A model generated the notes under the pieces. It saw only the letters and a list, made by a program, of their open reading frames with translations. It was not told where the DNA came from and did not search any database. This document shows, piece by piece, positions 1-7,691 of a stretch of 17,814 nt of DNA. Both the position numbers and the translations under genes were made by a program. The number at the start of each line of letters is the position of its first letter. Within the stretch, counting starts at the first letter, position 1. Origin of the DNA: Pseudomonadota bacterium (GTDB lineage: Bacteria > Pseudomonadota > Alphaproteobacteria > Rhizobiales > Hyphomicrobiaceae); the NCBI GenBank assembly GCA_021813195.1, contig JAKALI010000028.1, forward strand, positions 1 through 17,814, given 5' to 3'.

Positions 1-1092
1 CGCCGGCAGCCTGTCGTGATCGAACTCAGCGCCAAGAACCCTGACGTTTTGACTGAATTGGCGCCAAAGGTGGCGGACGCGATTGCCAAAGTGCCCGGCA
101 TCCAGCCGGCCTCCGTGATTGACGGCGTGGTCCCGGCCGGCGACGCGCTCGAAATCTACGTAGATCCGGCCGCGGCGGCCACGCAGGGCATGACGCCGGC
201 CGACGTAAAGGCCCAAATCTATCATTACTTGAACGGCGCCGTGGTCACACACTATCTGGGTGCAGTGCAGGATGTTGGCGTGCGCCTGTGGCTCGGATCA
301 AAGCACGCGAATCTCTACCGCGATCAACTGAGCCAGCTATTGATCCGCTCATCGAGCGGACATGTGTTCCCGCTAAAGACCGTGGCGCAGATCAAGTTCG
401 TCAGCGGACAACCGCAGATCACCCGCGACAATCTCGCCCAAATCGTGGCGATCACCGCGGAAATCGGGGGCGGGCATGATCTCGGCTCCACCATCGCGGC
501 AGTCCAACAGATCCTTCACCGGCCCGGCCTGTTGCCACCCGACGTCTATTATACGATCGGCGGCGCCTACAAACAGCAGCAGATGGCCCTGAACGGCATG
601 ATCAAAGTCTTCGCCGCCGCGGCCATCGCCGAATTCATCCTGCTGCTGTTCCTTTATGACCGTTTTCTGCTGTCGGCGGTCATCATCGGCAGCGCCATCA
701 TTTCCAGCGGCGCTGTCTTCATCGGCCTATGGCTGACCGGCGTGGAATTCAACATCACGGCGATGATGGGCACCGTCATGATCGTGGGTATCGCCACGGA
801 GATGGCGATTTTCTTTGCCTCGGAGTTTCAGACCCTGGAATCCGCCATGTCGACGCGCGAGGCGCTTTACCAGGCGGCTCTCAATCGTCTGCGGCCGATC
901 ATGATGAGCACGCTGGCCATGATCCTGGCCCTGATTCCGCTCGGCGCAGCCATCAGCGGGTCGGGCGACCAGATGCTCCAGCCGCTCGCCATTGCCATCA
1001 TTGCCGGGATCATCGTGCAATTGCCGCTCGTGCTGCTGGCCATGCCGGTTGTGCTCGAGCGGATTTCGCGGCGGCGGGGTGCAGAAACATAG
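1..1092 (+). CDS. RND efflux transporter, C-terminal part (5' end outside window)
   Basis: The reading frame is open from the first base, so this is the 3' part of a longer gene; an internal GTG at 16 is not a credible start. About 363 residues are visible. They begin in a periplasmic porter/docking region (VPGIQPASVIDGV, then LYRDQLSQLLIRSSSG) and pass into a block of hydrophobic helices. These include FAAAAIAEFILLLFLYD, a helix around MMGTVMIVGIATEMAIFFASEF, and a last pair around MMSTLAMILALIPLGAA and IAIIAGIIVQLPLVLLAMPVV. The sequence LNRLRPIMMSTLAMILALIPL matches the conserved C-terminal half of inner-membrane RND pumps (AcrB/CusA/CzcA superfamily), which export drugs or metal ions using the proton gradient. 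The substrate cannot be told because the N-terminal half is missing. It converges with a beta-propeller gene 49 bp away. Confidence 0.93.
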   Translation, partial: RRQPVVIELSAKNPDVLTELAPKVADAIAKVPGIQPASVIDGVVPAGDALEIYVDPAAAATQGMTPADVKAQIYHYLNGAVVTHYLGAVQDVGVRLWLGSKHANLYRDQLSQLLIRSSSGHVFPLKTVAQIKFVSGQPQITRDNLAQIVAITAEIGGGHDLGSTIAAVQQILHRPGLLPPDVYYTIGGAYKQQQMALNGMIKVFAAAAIAEFILLLFLYDRFLLSAVIIGSAIISSGAVFIGLWLTGVEFNITAMMGTVMIVGIATEMAIFFASEFQTLESAMSTREALYQAALNRLRPIMMSTLAMILALIPLGAAISGSGDQMLQPLAIAIIAGIIVQLPLVLLAMPVVLERISRRRGAET

Positions 1093-1108
1093 GCTTGGGT
1101 GCGGCCCC

Positions 1109-1127
1109 GCGGCGCCGAAGACGCCGC
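1109..1127. terminator. GC-rich hairpin between convergent genes
   Basis: GCGGCG (1109-1114) and CGCCGC (1122-1127) form a 6-bp stem with a 7-nt loop in the 49-bp gap between the RND gene and the convergent propeller gene. There is no T-tract on either strand, so it is only a weak candidate for a shared terminator. Confidence 0.3.
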
Positions 1128-1141
1128 AGGAGAACCGTCGT

Positions 1142-2050
1142 CTATCGCGCGGGATCCAGCATATAGAGCTTCAACGAATTCGGCGTGACCTGGTACCGGT
1201 GACGGTAGTCCTTTGGTGACGCGGCCGGGTTCACTTTGATGTCCGCGGCCAGCAGGAAAACCCGGCCCGTCTTCGCGTCGAGCCCCAGTGTCCGGGCGCT
1301 CAATTTGGTCTTGACGGGGGCAAGCACGGTATACTTGTCCGGGCTATCCTCGCGGATCACCGACAAGGTTCCGCTGAAGTTGGAACTGAGGGCGAGTTGC
1401 CGCCCTGGATCGAAACGCGCCGCGTCCGATCCCTCACCGATCGGCAAGCGGGCAACGATGGAACCGTTATCCGCATTGAGCACGACCATCCTGGCGTTTG
1501 CGCAGGTCGAGAACAGACGGTGATGCTGCCGGTCAATGGCCAGGCCGCGAGGATGCTCGCAACCCGGCATATTCCAATGCGCGTCGACGGCGTTGGTTCC
1601 AGTGTTAATCCGGACGATGTCGTGATCTTTCACGCCGTTCACATAGAGCTTGCCGTTATGACCCGACACCCCGAACTCCAGCGGAGCACCGACCTTCACT
1701 GTGGCGATCGCTTCGTCGGTCTTGGGATCGATTACGGTCAGGGCACCGGAATCTCCGTCGATCACGAAGACATGACGGCTGTTTGGATCGTAGATGACGC
1801 CGTCGGCATCGGGTTCCGCCTTGATCCGTTTGGTGACCTTCAAAGTCTTGAGGTTGAAGGCCACCGCGTCGCCGGCTTGCCCGTCATCGGTAAAGCCCTG
1901 ACCAGTGGCATGGGAGAATGCAATGCCGTGCGTGCCGCCGGGCATCCCGGTGATCGAACCGATGATCTTGCCCGTTTGCCCGTCGACAACGGTCACTTCA
2001 GAGCCATGCGCGATATAGACCCGGCCCGACACCGCATCGTAGTGGAGGTA
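1142..2050 (-). pseudogene. YVTN-family beta-propeller protein, 5'-truncated by an IS remnant
   Basis: The protein is a chain of about 40-residue beta-propeller blades (YVTN/YncE type), e.g. RVYIAHGSEVTVVDGQTGKI, HVFVIDGDSGALTVIDPKTD, KLYVNGVKDHDIVRINTGTN and RLFSTCANARMVVLNADNG, ending LKLYMLDPAR. Such proteins are usually exported and open with a signal peptide. Here recognisable propeller sequence starts abruptly at YLHYDAVSGRVYIAHG. The open frame does continue upstream to 2182, but those ~45 codons (MALAHIWCRRCQF...) are simply the antisense of an ISL3-family transposase tail. The native start, signal peptide and first strands are therefore missing, and the gene is probably dead, or at best makes a cytoplasmic fragment. 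Related propellers are seen near metal-efflux RND genes, which fits the neighbour. The truncation call rests on the family reading of both sides of the junction near 2049. Confidence 0.75.
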
Positions 2051-2180
2051 AACCGAAGGACAGATCACCAAGCTCAAGCTCGTCAAACGCCAGATGTATG
2101 GCCGCGCCAAACTCGATCTTCTCGAAGCGAGGTTGCTCGGCGCAAATTGACACCTCCTGCACCAAATATGCGCCAGAGCC
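2050..2180 (+). mobile_element. 3'-end remnant of an ISL3-family insertion sequence
   Basis: The plus strand here encodes TEGQITKLKLVKRQMYGRA and then KLDLLEARLLGAN followed by TGA at 2148-2150. This is the conserved C-terminus of ISL3-family (IS204/IS1001/IS1096/IS1165) transposases, which end NGQ-TEGQ-xxxLKxxKRQMYGRAxLDLL. About 30 bp after the stop, the strand ends in GCGCCAGAGCC. Read from the other strand this starts GGCTCTGGCGCA, which looks like the GGCTCT-type terminal repeat of this family. Only the last ~131 bp of the element survive. The left boundary (about 2049) fuses directly to the propeller gene on the opposite strand, so the rest of the IS and the propeller 5' end were lost together, probably by an adjacent deletion. 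Confidence 0.75.
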
Positions 2181-2454
2181 ACTTTTGCATGCGATTTTAC
2201 AGCGCTGTGAGCGTAGCAATGCTCCCGGACCGTGCTTCGCCCGCCAGCATGCGCGAACGAGATTCCCAGCCTGCCGACACATGTGATCGAACGGCATTGT
2301 GACGTTCCAGCGCGGCGACTGCAGATTGTTCGGTGAAAGTGGTGAAATCACTGTTATCATTCGTAGACGCATGCATAAGAGCGCCAAACAATTTGATATC
2401 CTATAAAGATTTCAGCGACTTGTACGCTGTGCCGCACATCCGGACGGGCACCCG
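2181..2454. other. Intergenic segment between two IS remnants, no gene recognised
   Basis: Nothing here reads as a conserved protein in any frame. A 64-codon minus-strand frame (2197-2391, TTG start) has no recognisable motif or ribosome binding site and is not called. The lost 5' part of the propeller gene is not visible here: no signal peptide or blade sequence occurs in the minus-strand frames just beyond the ISL3 end. Confidence 0.4.
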
Positions 2455-3280
2455 GTGACAGAATGCCGTACGGGAGCGAACGGCTTCCAATCGGACGAGG
2501 GCCCCATCGCACCCTATAGTTCGTCTACCGTTTCGGCTCTTGAGCTTAAGGCAGAAACCGCCCCATCTGTCGGGACGGAAGACTTCGCGTACTTCGTCGG
2601 CTCCGAGGGCAGCGGGCGGCCACGTCTGGTTTTCCTTCTGCTTCAACGTGGCGGCCAAATTGAGCGGCTCGTTGCCGCTAGCAATCAGGTGCGAGACGGA
2701 TGCAGGATTTCCGTGCAGCGTGGAGTATATCTCTGGCGAGGATGAGTATACCCGATATGTTCGGTTTGCGTTGCGGTGATGACGCGAGGTTGGCGCGAGC
2801 AACTGCGCCAGCTCAGAAGAAGTGCAGACAAGGAGGCTTTACGATTTGGGCAGCCATGATGCGGGAAAGAAGGTTGCGAACAAGAAATGCCACATTCTCG
2901 TGGATGCGGTAGGCTACCTATTGGGTGCTGCCGTTCAAGCTGGCGATATTCGGGATCGCTTCGTCGCCGGACTTTTCCTCGATAAGAAGGCACGTATCCT
3001 TTGCATTTTCATTGAGCGGATCCCCGCAGACACTGGCTAGTGTGGGGACGGACTGTGTTGACATCCGCCCGAGGCGCCGATCGGTTCATCACCCTTGCCC
3101 TGTGCAATAGATTATGAATCTTCGCCGTCCCGCCGGAACGAAAGACATTGGAACCCACCGTTACCAGATCCGATCGACACCGACCGATCGCCGAGAAAGT
3201 CGAATATCTCAGCCTCAGGCCGTTCGCGTTCTTGCCACCCGCTTCAATCCAAGCCATGATCTGAAAACCTTGGAATCCCG
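2455..3280 (+). mobile_element. Decayed IS5-family transposase relic
   Basis: Three pieces in different frames line up, in order, with an IS5-family (IS427/IS1031-like) transposase. First, around 2640-2745, VFLLLQRGGQIERL...VQRGVYLWRG matches the N-terminal IFYLLRTGCQWRAL...VQYYFYLWRD region. Second, in the frame 2822-3040, DLGSHDAGKKVANKKCHILVDAVGYLLGA... then FIERIPADTG matches the DAGKKxKGRKRHILVDTLGLLL core carrying catalytic Asp, and the LxxIxADxGY strand. Third, from 3202 to 3279, EYLSLRPFAFLPPASIQAMI-stop-KPWNP matches the C-terminal ENLxxxALAFLRLASIRLMLRKLCNP. At least two frameshifts and several stops separate the pieces, and similarity is low, so the copy is old and inactive. The total span (~0.83 kb) fits one IS5-family element. 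Terminal repeats were not identified. Confidence 0.6.
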
Positions 3281-3303
3281 ATGACTTACCTAGATAAACT
3301 AAG

Positions 3304-3735
3304 ATGAAAAAGACTTGGCACTCCGAACCTATGCGCCTCATCGCGGAGCGGGGATCAGCGGCAAACCCAAACCCGAGAATACAGAAAATGAATTTGAGGA
3401 GGGCCAAATCGGCGTTTGTTCCACTCGGAATTTCTGTGCGCGCTATCATCGCACTCTTTGCGGCAGGGATTCATTCGCGGAGACAGCTACATGCGCTAAG
3501 TGAACAGGAGCTCTCGCAAATCCGGGGCATTGGAACCAAGACAGTCCGGCTTCTTCGGCAACATCTACGACAGGAGGTTACGACAAGTTTAGTTCCACGT
3601 CGACCGCAGTGCGTTAGAGTCCTATTTGCCCAAGATGAATTGAAGGCGATTGATCAGTGGATTTCCCGCCAGCAAGGTAGAGTGTCCCGAACGTACGCAA
3701 TCCGCCGACTTGTCAATCTCGGACTTAGACATTGA
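3304..3735 (+). CDS. Small DNA-binding protein: helix-hairpin-helix plus ribbon-helix-helix
   Basis: From residue ~40 the protein has a helical region (FVPLGISVRAIIALFAAGIH) followed by a helix-hairpin-helix motif, LSQIRGIGTKTVRLLRQHL at ~70-88, of the kind that binds the DNA backbone without sequence specificity. The last 40 residues, RVLFAQDELKAIDQWISRQQ then RVSRTYAIRRLVNLGL, read as a ribbon-helix-helix (MetJ/Arc-type) unit: a beta strand, an acidic helix start (DELKAIDQW), then SRTYAIRRLVNLGL. The two together suggest a DNA-binding or accessory protein, possibly plasmid- or island-borne. Start choice is uncertain: ATG at 3304, 3331 or 3388 are all in frame and none has a good ribosome binding site. 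The 3388 start removes a poorly structured N-terminus lying next to the IS5 relic and is my preference. The specific function is unknown. Confidence 0.6.
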   Translation: MKKTWHSEPMRLIAERGSAANPNPRIQKMNLRRAKSAFVPLGISVRAIIALFAAGIHSRRQLHALSEQELSQIRGIGTKTVRLLRQHLRQEVTTSLVPRRPQCVRVLFAQDELKAIDQWISRQQGRVSRTYAIRRLVNLGLRH

Positions 3736-4141
3736 ATATGACAGTATCAGGAGGGCTGTGCGCGGATAGGGAGCCGTGACATTTTCGTTTGTCGTACGCA
3801 CTGATCTATGAAGCTTGCTCCGCGAGAGTTCTTGAAGAAGCGTTTGAGATTTTGATCAGTCGGTTGTGGCATTTGCACCAGCAACCTATCTGTATGTGGT
3901 CGTTATGGCTTGGGATACTGCTTACGCCACGCCTACGAGGCGCGGATGGACGGGCCGTTCTACGCGTTGAAGGCGCCAGGTTCGGGCAAGGGCGTGGCCG
4001 CGCCGGCCGACATCGACGTGCATGCCCATCTGATTTCCGTGCACGGCGTCTGGCCCGGCGTTCCGCTGGCAGGCAGTCGACAAGGTAGCAAGCACGCTGG
4101 TGGGCACCGCGCCTTCGGATAGGCCTTAGCCGCCCACCGAA
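3736..4141. other. Intergenic region; GC-rich gene-like scrap, nothing identified
   Basis: The first half is AT-rich. From about 3915 the composition turns GC-rich with gene-like codon bias; one plus-strand frame reads MDGPFYALKAPGSGKGVAAP then ADIDVHAHLISVHGVWPGV before drifting, and ends at 4122. I do not recognise it. It may be a fragment of a gene cut by rearrangement. Just before the regulator's stop codon, GGTGGGC (about 4099) and GCCCACC (about 4132) can pair across a ~27-nt interval containing an internal AGGCCT. This could act as a terminator for the minus-strand operon, but there is no T-tract. Confidence 0.35.
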
Positions 4142-5518
4142 TCAGGACGTCAGCCGATTGAACTCTTCGAGCTTGCGATACAGGGTCGAGACGCCGATTC
4201 CCAGCCGCTGGGCCGCCATCCGCCGGTCTCCGTTGGCCTCCTGGAGCGCCTGCGTCAACAGGGTTGCCTCGAACGCCCGCACTTGATGATTCAGGTCGCC
4301 GATCGCCCGGGCGAAGCGGGACGCCTCTCCGCGGCCACCCCGATGAACGCCGCCGATCTCATTGGGCAGGTCGGCGATGGTGATCGTGTCTCCTTCCGCC
4401 AGGATGAACGCCGACTCGACAACATTTCGCAGTTCTCTGATGTTTCCGGGCCAGTTGTAGGATACCAACAACTCTTCGGCGAGCGGATCGATTGCCAGCT
4501 TGCGCTTCGGCGCCAAGCGGGTGGCACAGCGTTCCAGCACGAACTGCACGAGCCCTGGAATATCGTCGCGCAACTCGCGCAAGGGCGGCACGTCAATGTG
4601 AATGGCGTTGAGCCGAAAGTAGAGATCCTCCCGGAAGGACTTCGCAGTGACCATCTCGCTCAGATTGCGATTCGTCGCTGCGATGATCCGGACGTCGGCT
4701 TTCTGCATCCGCTCGCTGCCCACCGCCCGGAACTGTTTCTCTTCCAACACCTGCAGGAGCTTGCTCTGGACCGGCAGCGGCAGGTCACCGATTTCATCTA
4801 GCAGAATGCTGCCGCCTTCTGCCTGCAGGAACAGCCCCTTGCGCGCCTTATCTGCGCTGGTGAACGCCCCTTTGGTGTGTCCGAACAGCTCGCTCTCGAC
4901 CAGCGTATCGGGGATCGCCCCACAATTGACGGGAAGAAAAAGCGCCTCGGAGCGCCAGCTGTTCTGATGAATATCGTGCGCAATGACATTCTTGCCGACA
5001 CCGCTTTCCCCCGTAATCAGGATGGTGCCATCGGTTGGAGCAACTTTCTTCGCCAAGCGTTCCATTTCCTGCATCGCAAGGCTCTTAAAGCGATATTTCT
5101 GATCCGCGTCGCTTGTAACCAGCTTGCGCAACATCCGGTTTTCGTCGCGCATATTCTTCAGCTCGCAGACCTGCCGGAGCCTATGCAGAACCTCTTCGTG
5201 GCAGAGCGGCTTTATAATATAATCAGCTGCTCCCGCACGCATGGCCTCGATGGCCGTGTCCATCGACGCGAAGGCGGTGATCATGATGAACTTTGTATCG
5301 ACGCCAAGCGTACGCGTGCGGGTCAACACGTCGATGCCGCTGAGATCTGGCAGACAAATATCGCAGAGCACTACATCAATCTCGCCGGTGGCCAGCCGCG
5401 CGAGCGCCTCTTCGCCCGAACCAGCTTCGTCGATCGCATAGCCCGCAGTCTTCAACGCGGCGCCGAGAATCTGCCGGATCGCAAGTTCGTCATCGACGAT
5501 CAGAATCTGAGTCGTCAT
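4142..5518 (-). CDS. Sigma-54-dependent response regulator (NtrC family)
   Basis: 458 residues in the classic three-domain order. Receiver (1-120): acidic pair D9/D10, phospho-acceptor D53 (LCDICLPDLSG), T81 and K103 (YIIKPL). AAA+ domain (~145-385): Walker A GESGVGKN at 170-177, sigma-54 contact loop at 217-222 reading GAFTSA instead of the usual GAFTGA, Walker B ILLDEIGD with D241/E242, and an arginine-finger region (REDLYFRLNAI). Fis-type HTH at the C-terminus (NGDRRMAAQRLGIGVSTLYRKLEEF). It activates sigma-54 promoters when phosphorylated. The ATG overlaps the stop of the upstream kinase by 4 nt (ATGA), so the two are translationally coupled and surely cognate. The nearest perfect -24/-12 promoter lies upstream of the redox operon in this same locus, the obvious candidate target. 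Confidence 0.96.
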   Translation of the reverse strand: MTTQILIVDDELAIRQILGAALKTAGYAIDEAGSGEEALARLATGEIDVVLCDICLPDLSGIDVLTRTRTLGVDTKFIMITAFASMDTAIEAMRAGAADYIIKPLCHEEVLHRLRQVCELKNMRDENRMLRKLVTSDADQKYRFKSLAMQEMERLAKKVAPTDGTILITGESGVGKNVIAHDIHQNSWRSEALFLPVNCGAIPDTLVESELFGHTKGAFTSADKARKGLFLQAEGGSILLDEIGDLPLPVQSKLLQVLEEKQFRAVGSERMQKADVRIIAATNRNLSEMVTAKSFREDLYFRLNAIHIDVPPLRELRDDIPGLVQFVLERCATRLAPKRKLAIDPLAEELLVSYNWPGNIRELRNVVESAFILAEGDTITIADLPNEIGGVHRGGRGEASRFARAIGDLNHQVRAFEATLLTQALQEANGDRRMAAQRLGIGVSTLYRKLEEFNRLTS

Positions 5519-7119
5519 CCCTGGCGTCCCACCTCCTCGTCCGCTTGTGCGTTGAGGGGAAACGTGACCCTGACGCAGGTTCCCGCGCCAGGGCTTGAAT
5601 CTATTTCAATTTTACCACCGAGCTCCTCGAGAATCGAGTAGCAAAGTGACAGCCCCAGACCTGTTCCCCGGCCCGGACGCTTGGTTGTATAGAAGGCCTC
5701 AAAGGCGTGCCGGCGCACCTTCTCGTCCATGCCGCAACCATTGTCCTCGACGGTGACGTAGAGCTGGCCGTCGTCCACCCCGGTCGTGATGGCAACGCGC
5801 GGGGCACGATCTGTCAGATTCTCCAGGGCGTCCGCTGCGTTGATCAACAGATTCATAAAAATCTGGACCAACCGGTCATGGACAGCGCAGATCGCCGGAA
5901 CGCCTCTGTTCAGGTTCGTCTCCAGCGCGATGCCGCGGAATCGGCGGTCGTAGCGCAAGAAGACGCAGGTGCTCTGGATGACTTCGTTTACGTTAAGCAG
6001 GTGGCGCTCGGCGGGCACAGGCATGGCGAAGTCGGCGATCTCCCGCGCGATCGCCGCCAAGCGTGCCGTCTGGGCGAGGATCAGTGTCGGCTGGCACTTG
6101 CAACTCGGATTCAGGCAGGCGCCAGCAGCTTGCACTTCCTGCATGGAAGCCGCTACGCCAGCGATAGCAGAGATCGGGTTACCGATTTCATGTGCGATTC
6201 CGGTTGCGAGATCGCCGATCGCAGCCATCTTCTCTCGGTAGAAGTACTTCCGATGTTCGATCTCCAGCTGCTTGTCGCGCACGTCCAGTTCCCCCGACAT
6301 GCGGTTGATCGCATCCATAAGCTCGCCGACCTCGTCATGCCGGGAGAGCCGTATCTCTTTATGCCGATTGCGGCTGGCGATCCCCTTCGCGTAGTCCTTC
6401 ATTATGAGGACGTCGTTGGTGAGACGCGTGAAGAACACGATGATGACGATGCCGAAGGTCACGATGCCTCCAGCGCCGAGCAGCAGTGCGATGATCGCCA
6501 CCGAGTTGCTGCGTTGGCGGTACTGTTCCGCCAGCGCGTCGCGGCGCCGACGCAGGCGGTCGCCCAAGCTGCTCAGGCTGGCATGCTCGCTCATCAATTG
6601 CGTGCGCAGCGCGTTTAACGCGGTTTCCGACGGCTGCGTTGCGAGTTTTTGCAAGGCCGTATCCAGCCTTTCCAGCGCCAGCGGAACCTCCGGAACGCTA
6701 GCGGTAAGCTTGGCATATTGGTTCCACATGGCACGCAGGCTCACCCGCGCCTCGGATACTTCTGTTCCGGTATAGCGGGGATCGCCGGTGGCGACAGGTA
6801 CGTCGCCGATGAGAAGGGCATCGGCGTTGAACTGGCCAAGCGAACTGGCGGTGTCGGTGATGTCTTGGAGATCGATGAATTCCTTGAGCAGCACGCCCTT
6901 TTCGTACATGACAAAGCCGCTGAGTAGGATACTGTAGCCCATGAACAGAGCGAAAATGATCCGCCCCTTGGAGCGCAAGGAACTTCGGCGCATGCGCGAT
7001 AGCAGGGAGGCGTGTCCGCTCCCGTCTTCCGCTAGATGGCCCATGCGCCGCCCGCTGCGGCGGCCTCGACCGCCAGCCATTTCGGCAAGGTGAAAAAACG
7101 CGACAACGAACGACTTCAT
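5515..7119 (-). CDS. Membrane sensor histidine kinase (cognate of the sigma-54 regulator)
   Basis: 534 residues from the ATG that overlaps the upstream 75-aa ORF by ATGA. TM1 at ~53-72, a ~130-residue periplasmic domain rich in helix, TM2 at ~207-231, HAMP linker to ~285, HisKA with phosphorylated H310 (GIAHEIGNPISAIAG). The ATPase domain has an N box (NLLINAADALENL ~423-435), G1 (VEDNGCGMDE ~457-466) and G2 (GRGTGLGLSLC ~483-493). The layout is that of NtrB/ZraS/DctB-like kinases that pair with sigma-54 activators. Odd feature: a short insertion in the loop between the two HisKA helices holds three cysteines, C335, C340 and C342 (CLNPSCKC), which could bind a metal or sense redox state. Internal Met codons (M14, M26, M43) are possible alternative starts, since the first ~50 residues precede TM1 and look poorly conserved. 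The signal sensed is not apparent from sequence. Confidence 0.94.
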   Translation of the reverse strand: MKSFVVAFFHLAEMAGGRGRRSGRRMGHLAEDGSGHASLLSRMRRSSLRSKGRIIFALFMGYSILLSGFVMYEKGVLLKEFIDLQDITDTASSLGQFNADALLIGDVPVATGDPRYTGTEVSEARVSLRAMWNQYAKLTASVPEVPLALERLDTALQKLATQPSETALNALRTQLMSEHASLSSLGDRLRRRRDALAEQYRQRSNSVAIIALLLGAGGIVTFGIVIIVFFTRLTNDVLIMKDYAKGIASRNRHKEIRLSRHDEVGELMDAINRMSGELDVRDKQLEIEHRKYFYREKMAAIGDLATGIAHEIGNPISAIAGVAASMQEVQAAGACLNPSCKCQPTLILAQTARLAAIAREIADFAMPVPAERHLLNVNEVIQSTCVFLRYDRRFRGIALETNLNRGVPAICAVHDRLVQIFMNLLINAADALENLTDRAPRVAITTGVDDGQLYVTVEDNGCGMDEKVRRHAFEAFYTTKRPGRGTGLGLSLCYSILEELGGKIEIDSSPGAGTCVRVTFPLNAQADEEVGRQG

Positions 7120-7343
7120 ATATCAAGCCGCAGCGATCGACTTGGCGGAAGAGCGCCCTTGGTAAGTCGCTGAATGGAGATCGGCGCATCGGCGGCCACT
7201 TCGCGCCGGAACGCAAATAGCATTTGTCGCCCCCATACAGAACGCTCTCGCCGTCTGGCGACCAAATTCGCGGCCTTCCATCGGACTTCTACACATTGAA
7301 ATAACCCTATCTGGCCACATCTGCCGGTGCGATTTCCATTCAT
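7116..7343 (-). CDS. Small ORF (75 aa) translationally coupled to the sensor kinase
   Basis: An ATG preceded by AGGAGG (7346-7351) opens a 75-codon frame whose TGA overlaps the kinase ATG as ATGA, the same coupling as between kinase and regulator. The product begins MNGNRTGRCGQIGLFQCVEV, has two N-terminal cysteines (C9, C17) and an Arg-rich middle (LVARRRERSVWGRQ). There is no membrane segment, signal peptide or recognised domain. A caution: the Shine-Dalgarno is only 2 nt from this ATG. It is better spaced (6 nt) for an ATG four bases further on in another frame, which would make a 10-residue leader peptide MEIAPADVAR. Either the 75-aa protein is real, or the region is a translated leader feeding ribosomes into the kinase gene. 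Confidence 0.45.
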   Translation of the reverse strand: MNGNRTGRCGQIGLFQCVEVRWKAANLVARRRERSVWGRQMLFAFRREVAADAPISIQRLTKGALPPSRSLRLDI

Positions 7344-7391
7344 TTCCTCCTAATCCTTGTTGTTTTCTCTTGGCAGCTACCAGATGATCTG

Positions 7392-7404
7392 CCACTGCCA
7401 GTGG
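7392..7404. promoter_or_regulatory. 13-bp perfect dyad upstream of the two-component operon
   Basis: CCACTG-C-CAGTGG is a perfect inverted repeat ~50 bp upstream of the 75-aa ORF. It is flanked by a looser outer pair (ATCT before, AGAT after). Its position between the redox operon and the kinase operon makes it a candidate operator or small hairpin. No convincing -35/-10 or -24/-12 was found beside it. Confidence 0.35.
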
Positions 7405-7691
7405 AGCAAGATTGGAGGTGCGTGGCCTCAAAGCCTAGTACCACCAGAGGCGATTTCGATAAGACCAGATGAATCCGTCCTCCCACGGTAGGCGATACTT
7501 ATTCGCGTGAAAAAAGCGAACTGCTGCTTGCGCCCACAGGTGCGATGAGCCCGATCATGGCGTTCGTTCATATCTTTGCGACCGGCGCCGCCAGGGCTAA
7601 GGCGGCACGATGCGCTCCAATCGGCGTTATGGGGCCGAGCTAGGTGATATCTCACATATACCATCTCGCCCACGGCATGCGGCTGCGGCGC
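7405..7691. other. Spacer between redox operon and two-component operon
   Basis: About 290 bp with no convincing gene. A minus-strand frame (7428-7673, GTG start) has no recognisable domain and atypical content. A GCCGCC/GGCGGC hairpin at 7587-7606 (8-nt loop) sits ~90 bp past the lipoprotein stop and might end redox-operon transcription, though no T-tract follows. Whether the two operons are co-transcribed from the sigma-54 promoter cannot be told from sequence. Confidence 0.4.

Noticed and set aside
1397..2302. 301-codon plus-strand frame opposite the beta-propeller gene
   Set aside because: It is antisense to well-formed propeller blades and has no domain of its own.
2401..2802. 133-codon minus-strand frame
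   Set aside because: No domain or ribosome binding site; it is antisense to the IS5-family relic.
7428..7673. 81-codon minus-strand frame between the two operons
   Set aside because: No recognisable motif, GTG start without a clear Shine-Dalgarno, and sequence unlike a folded protein.
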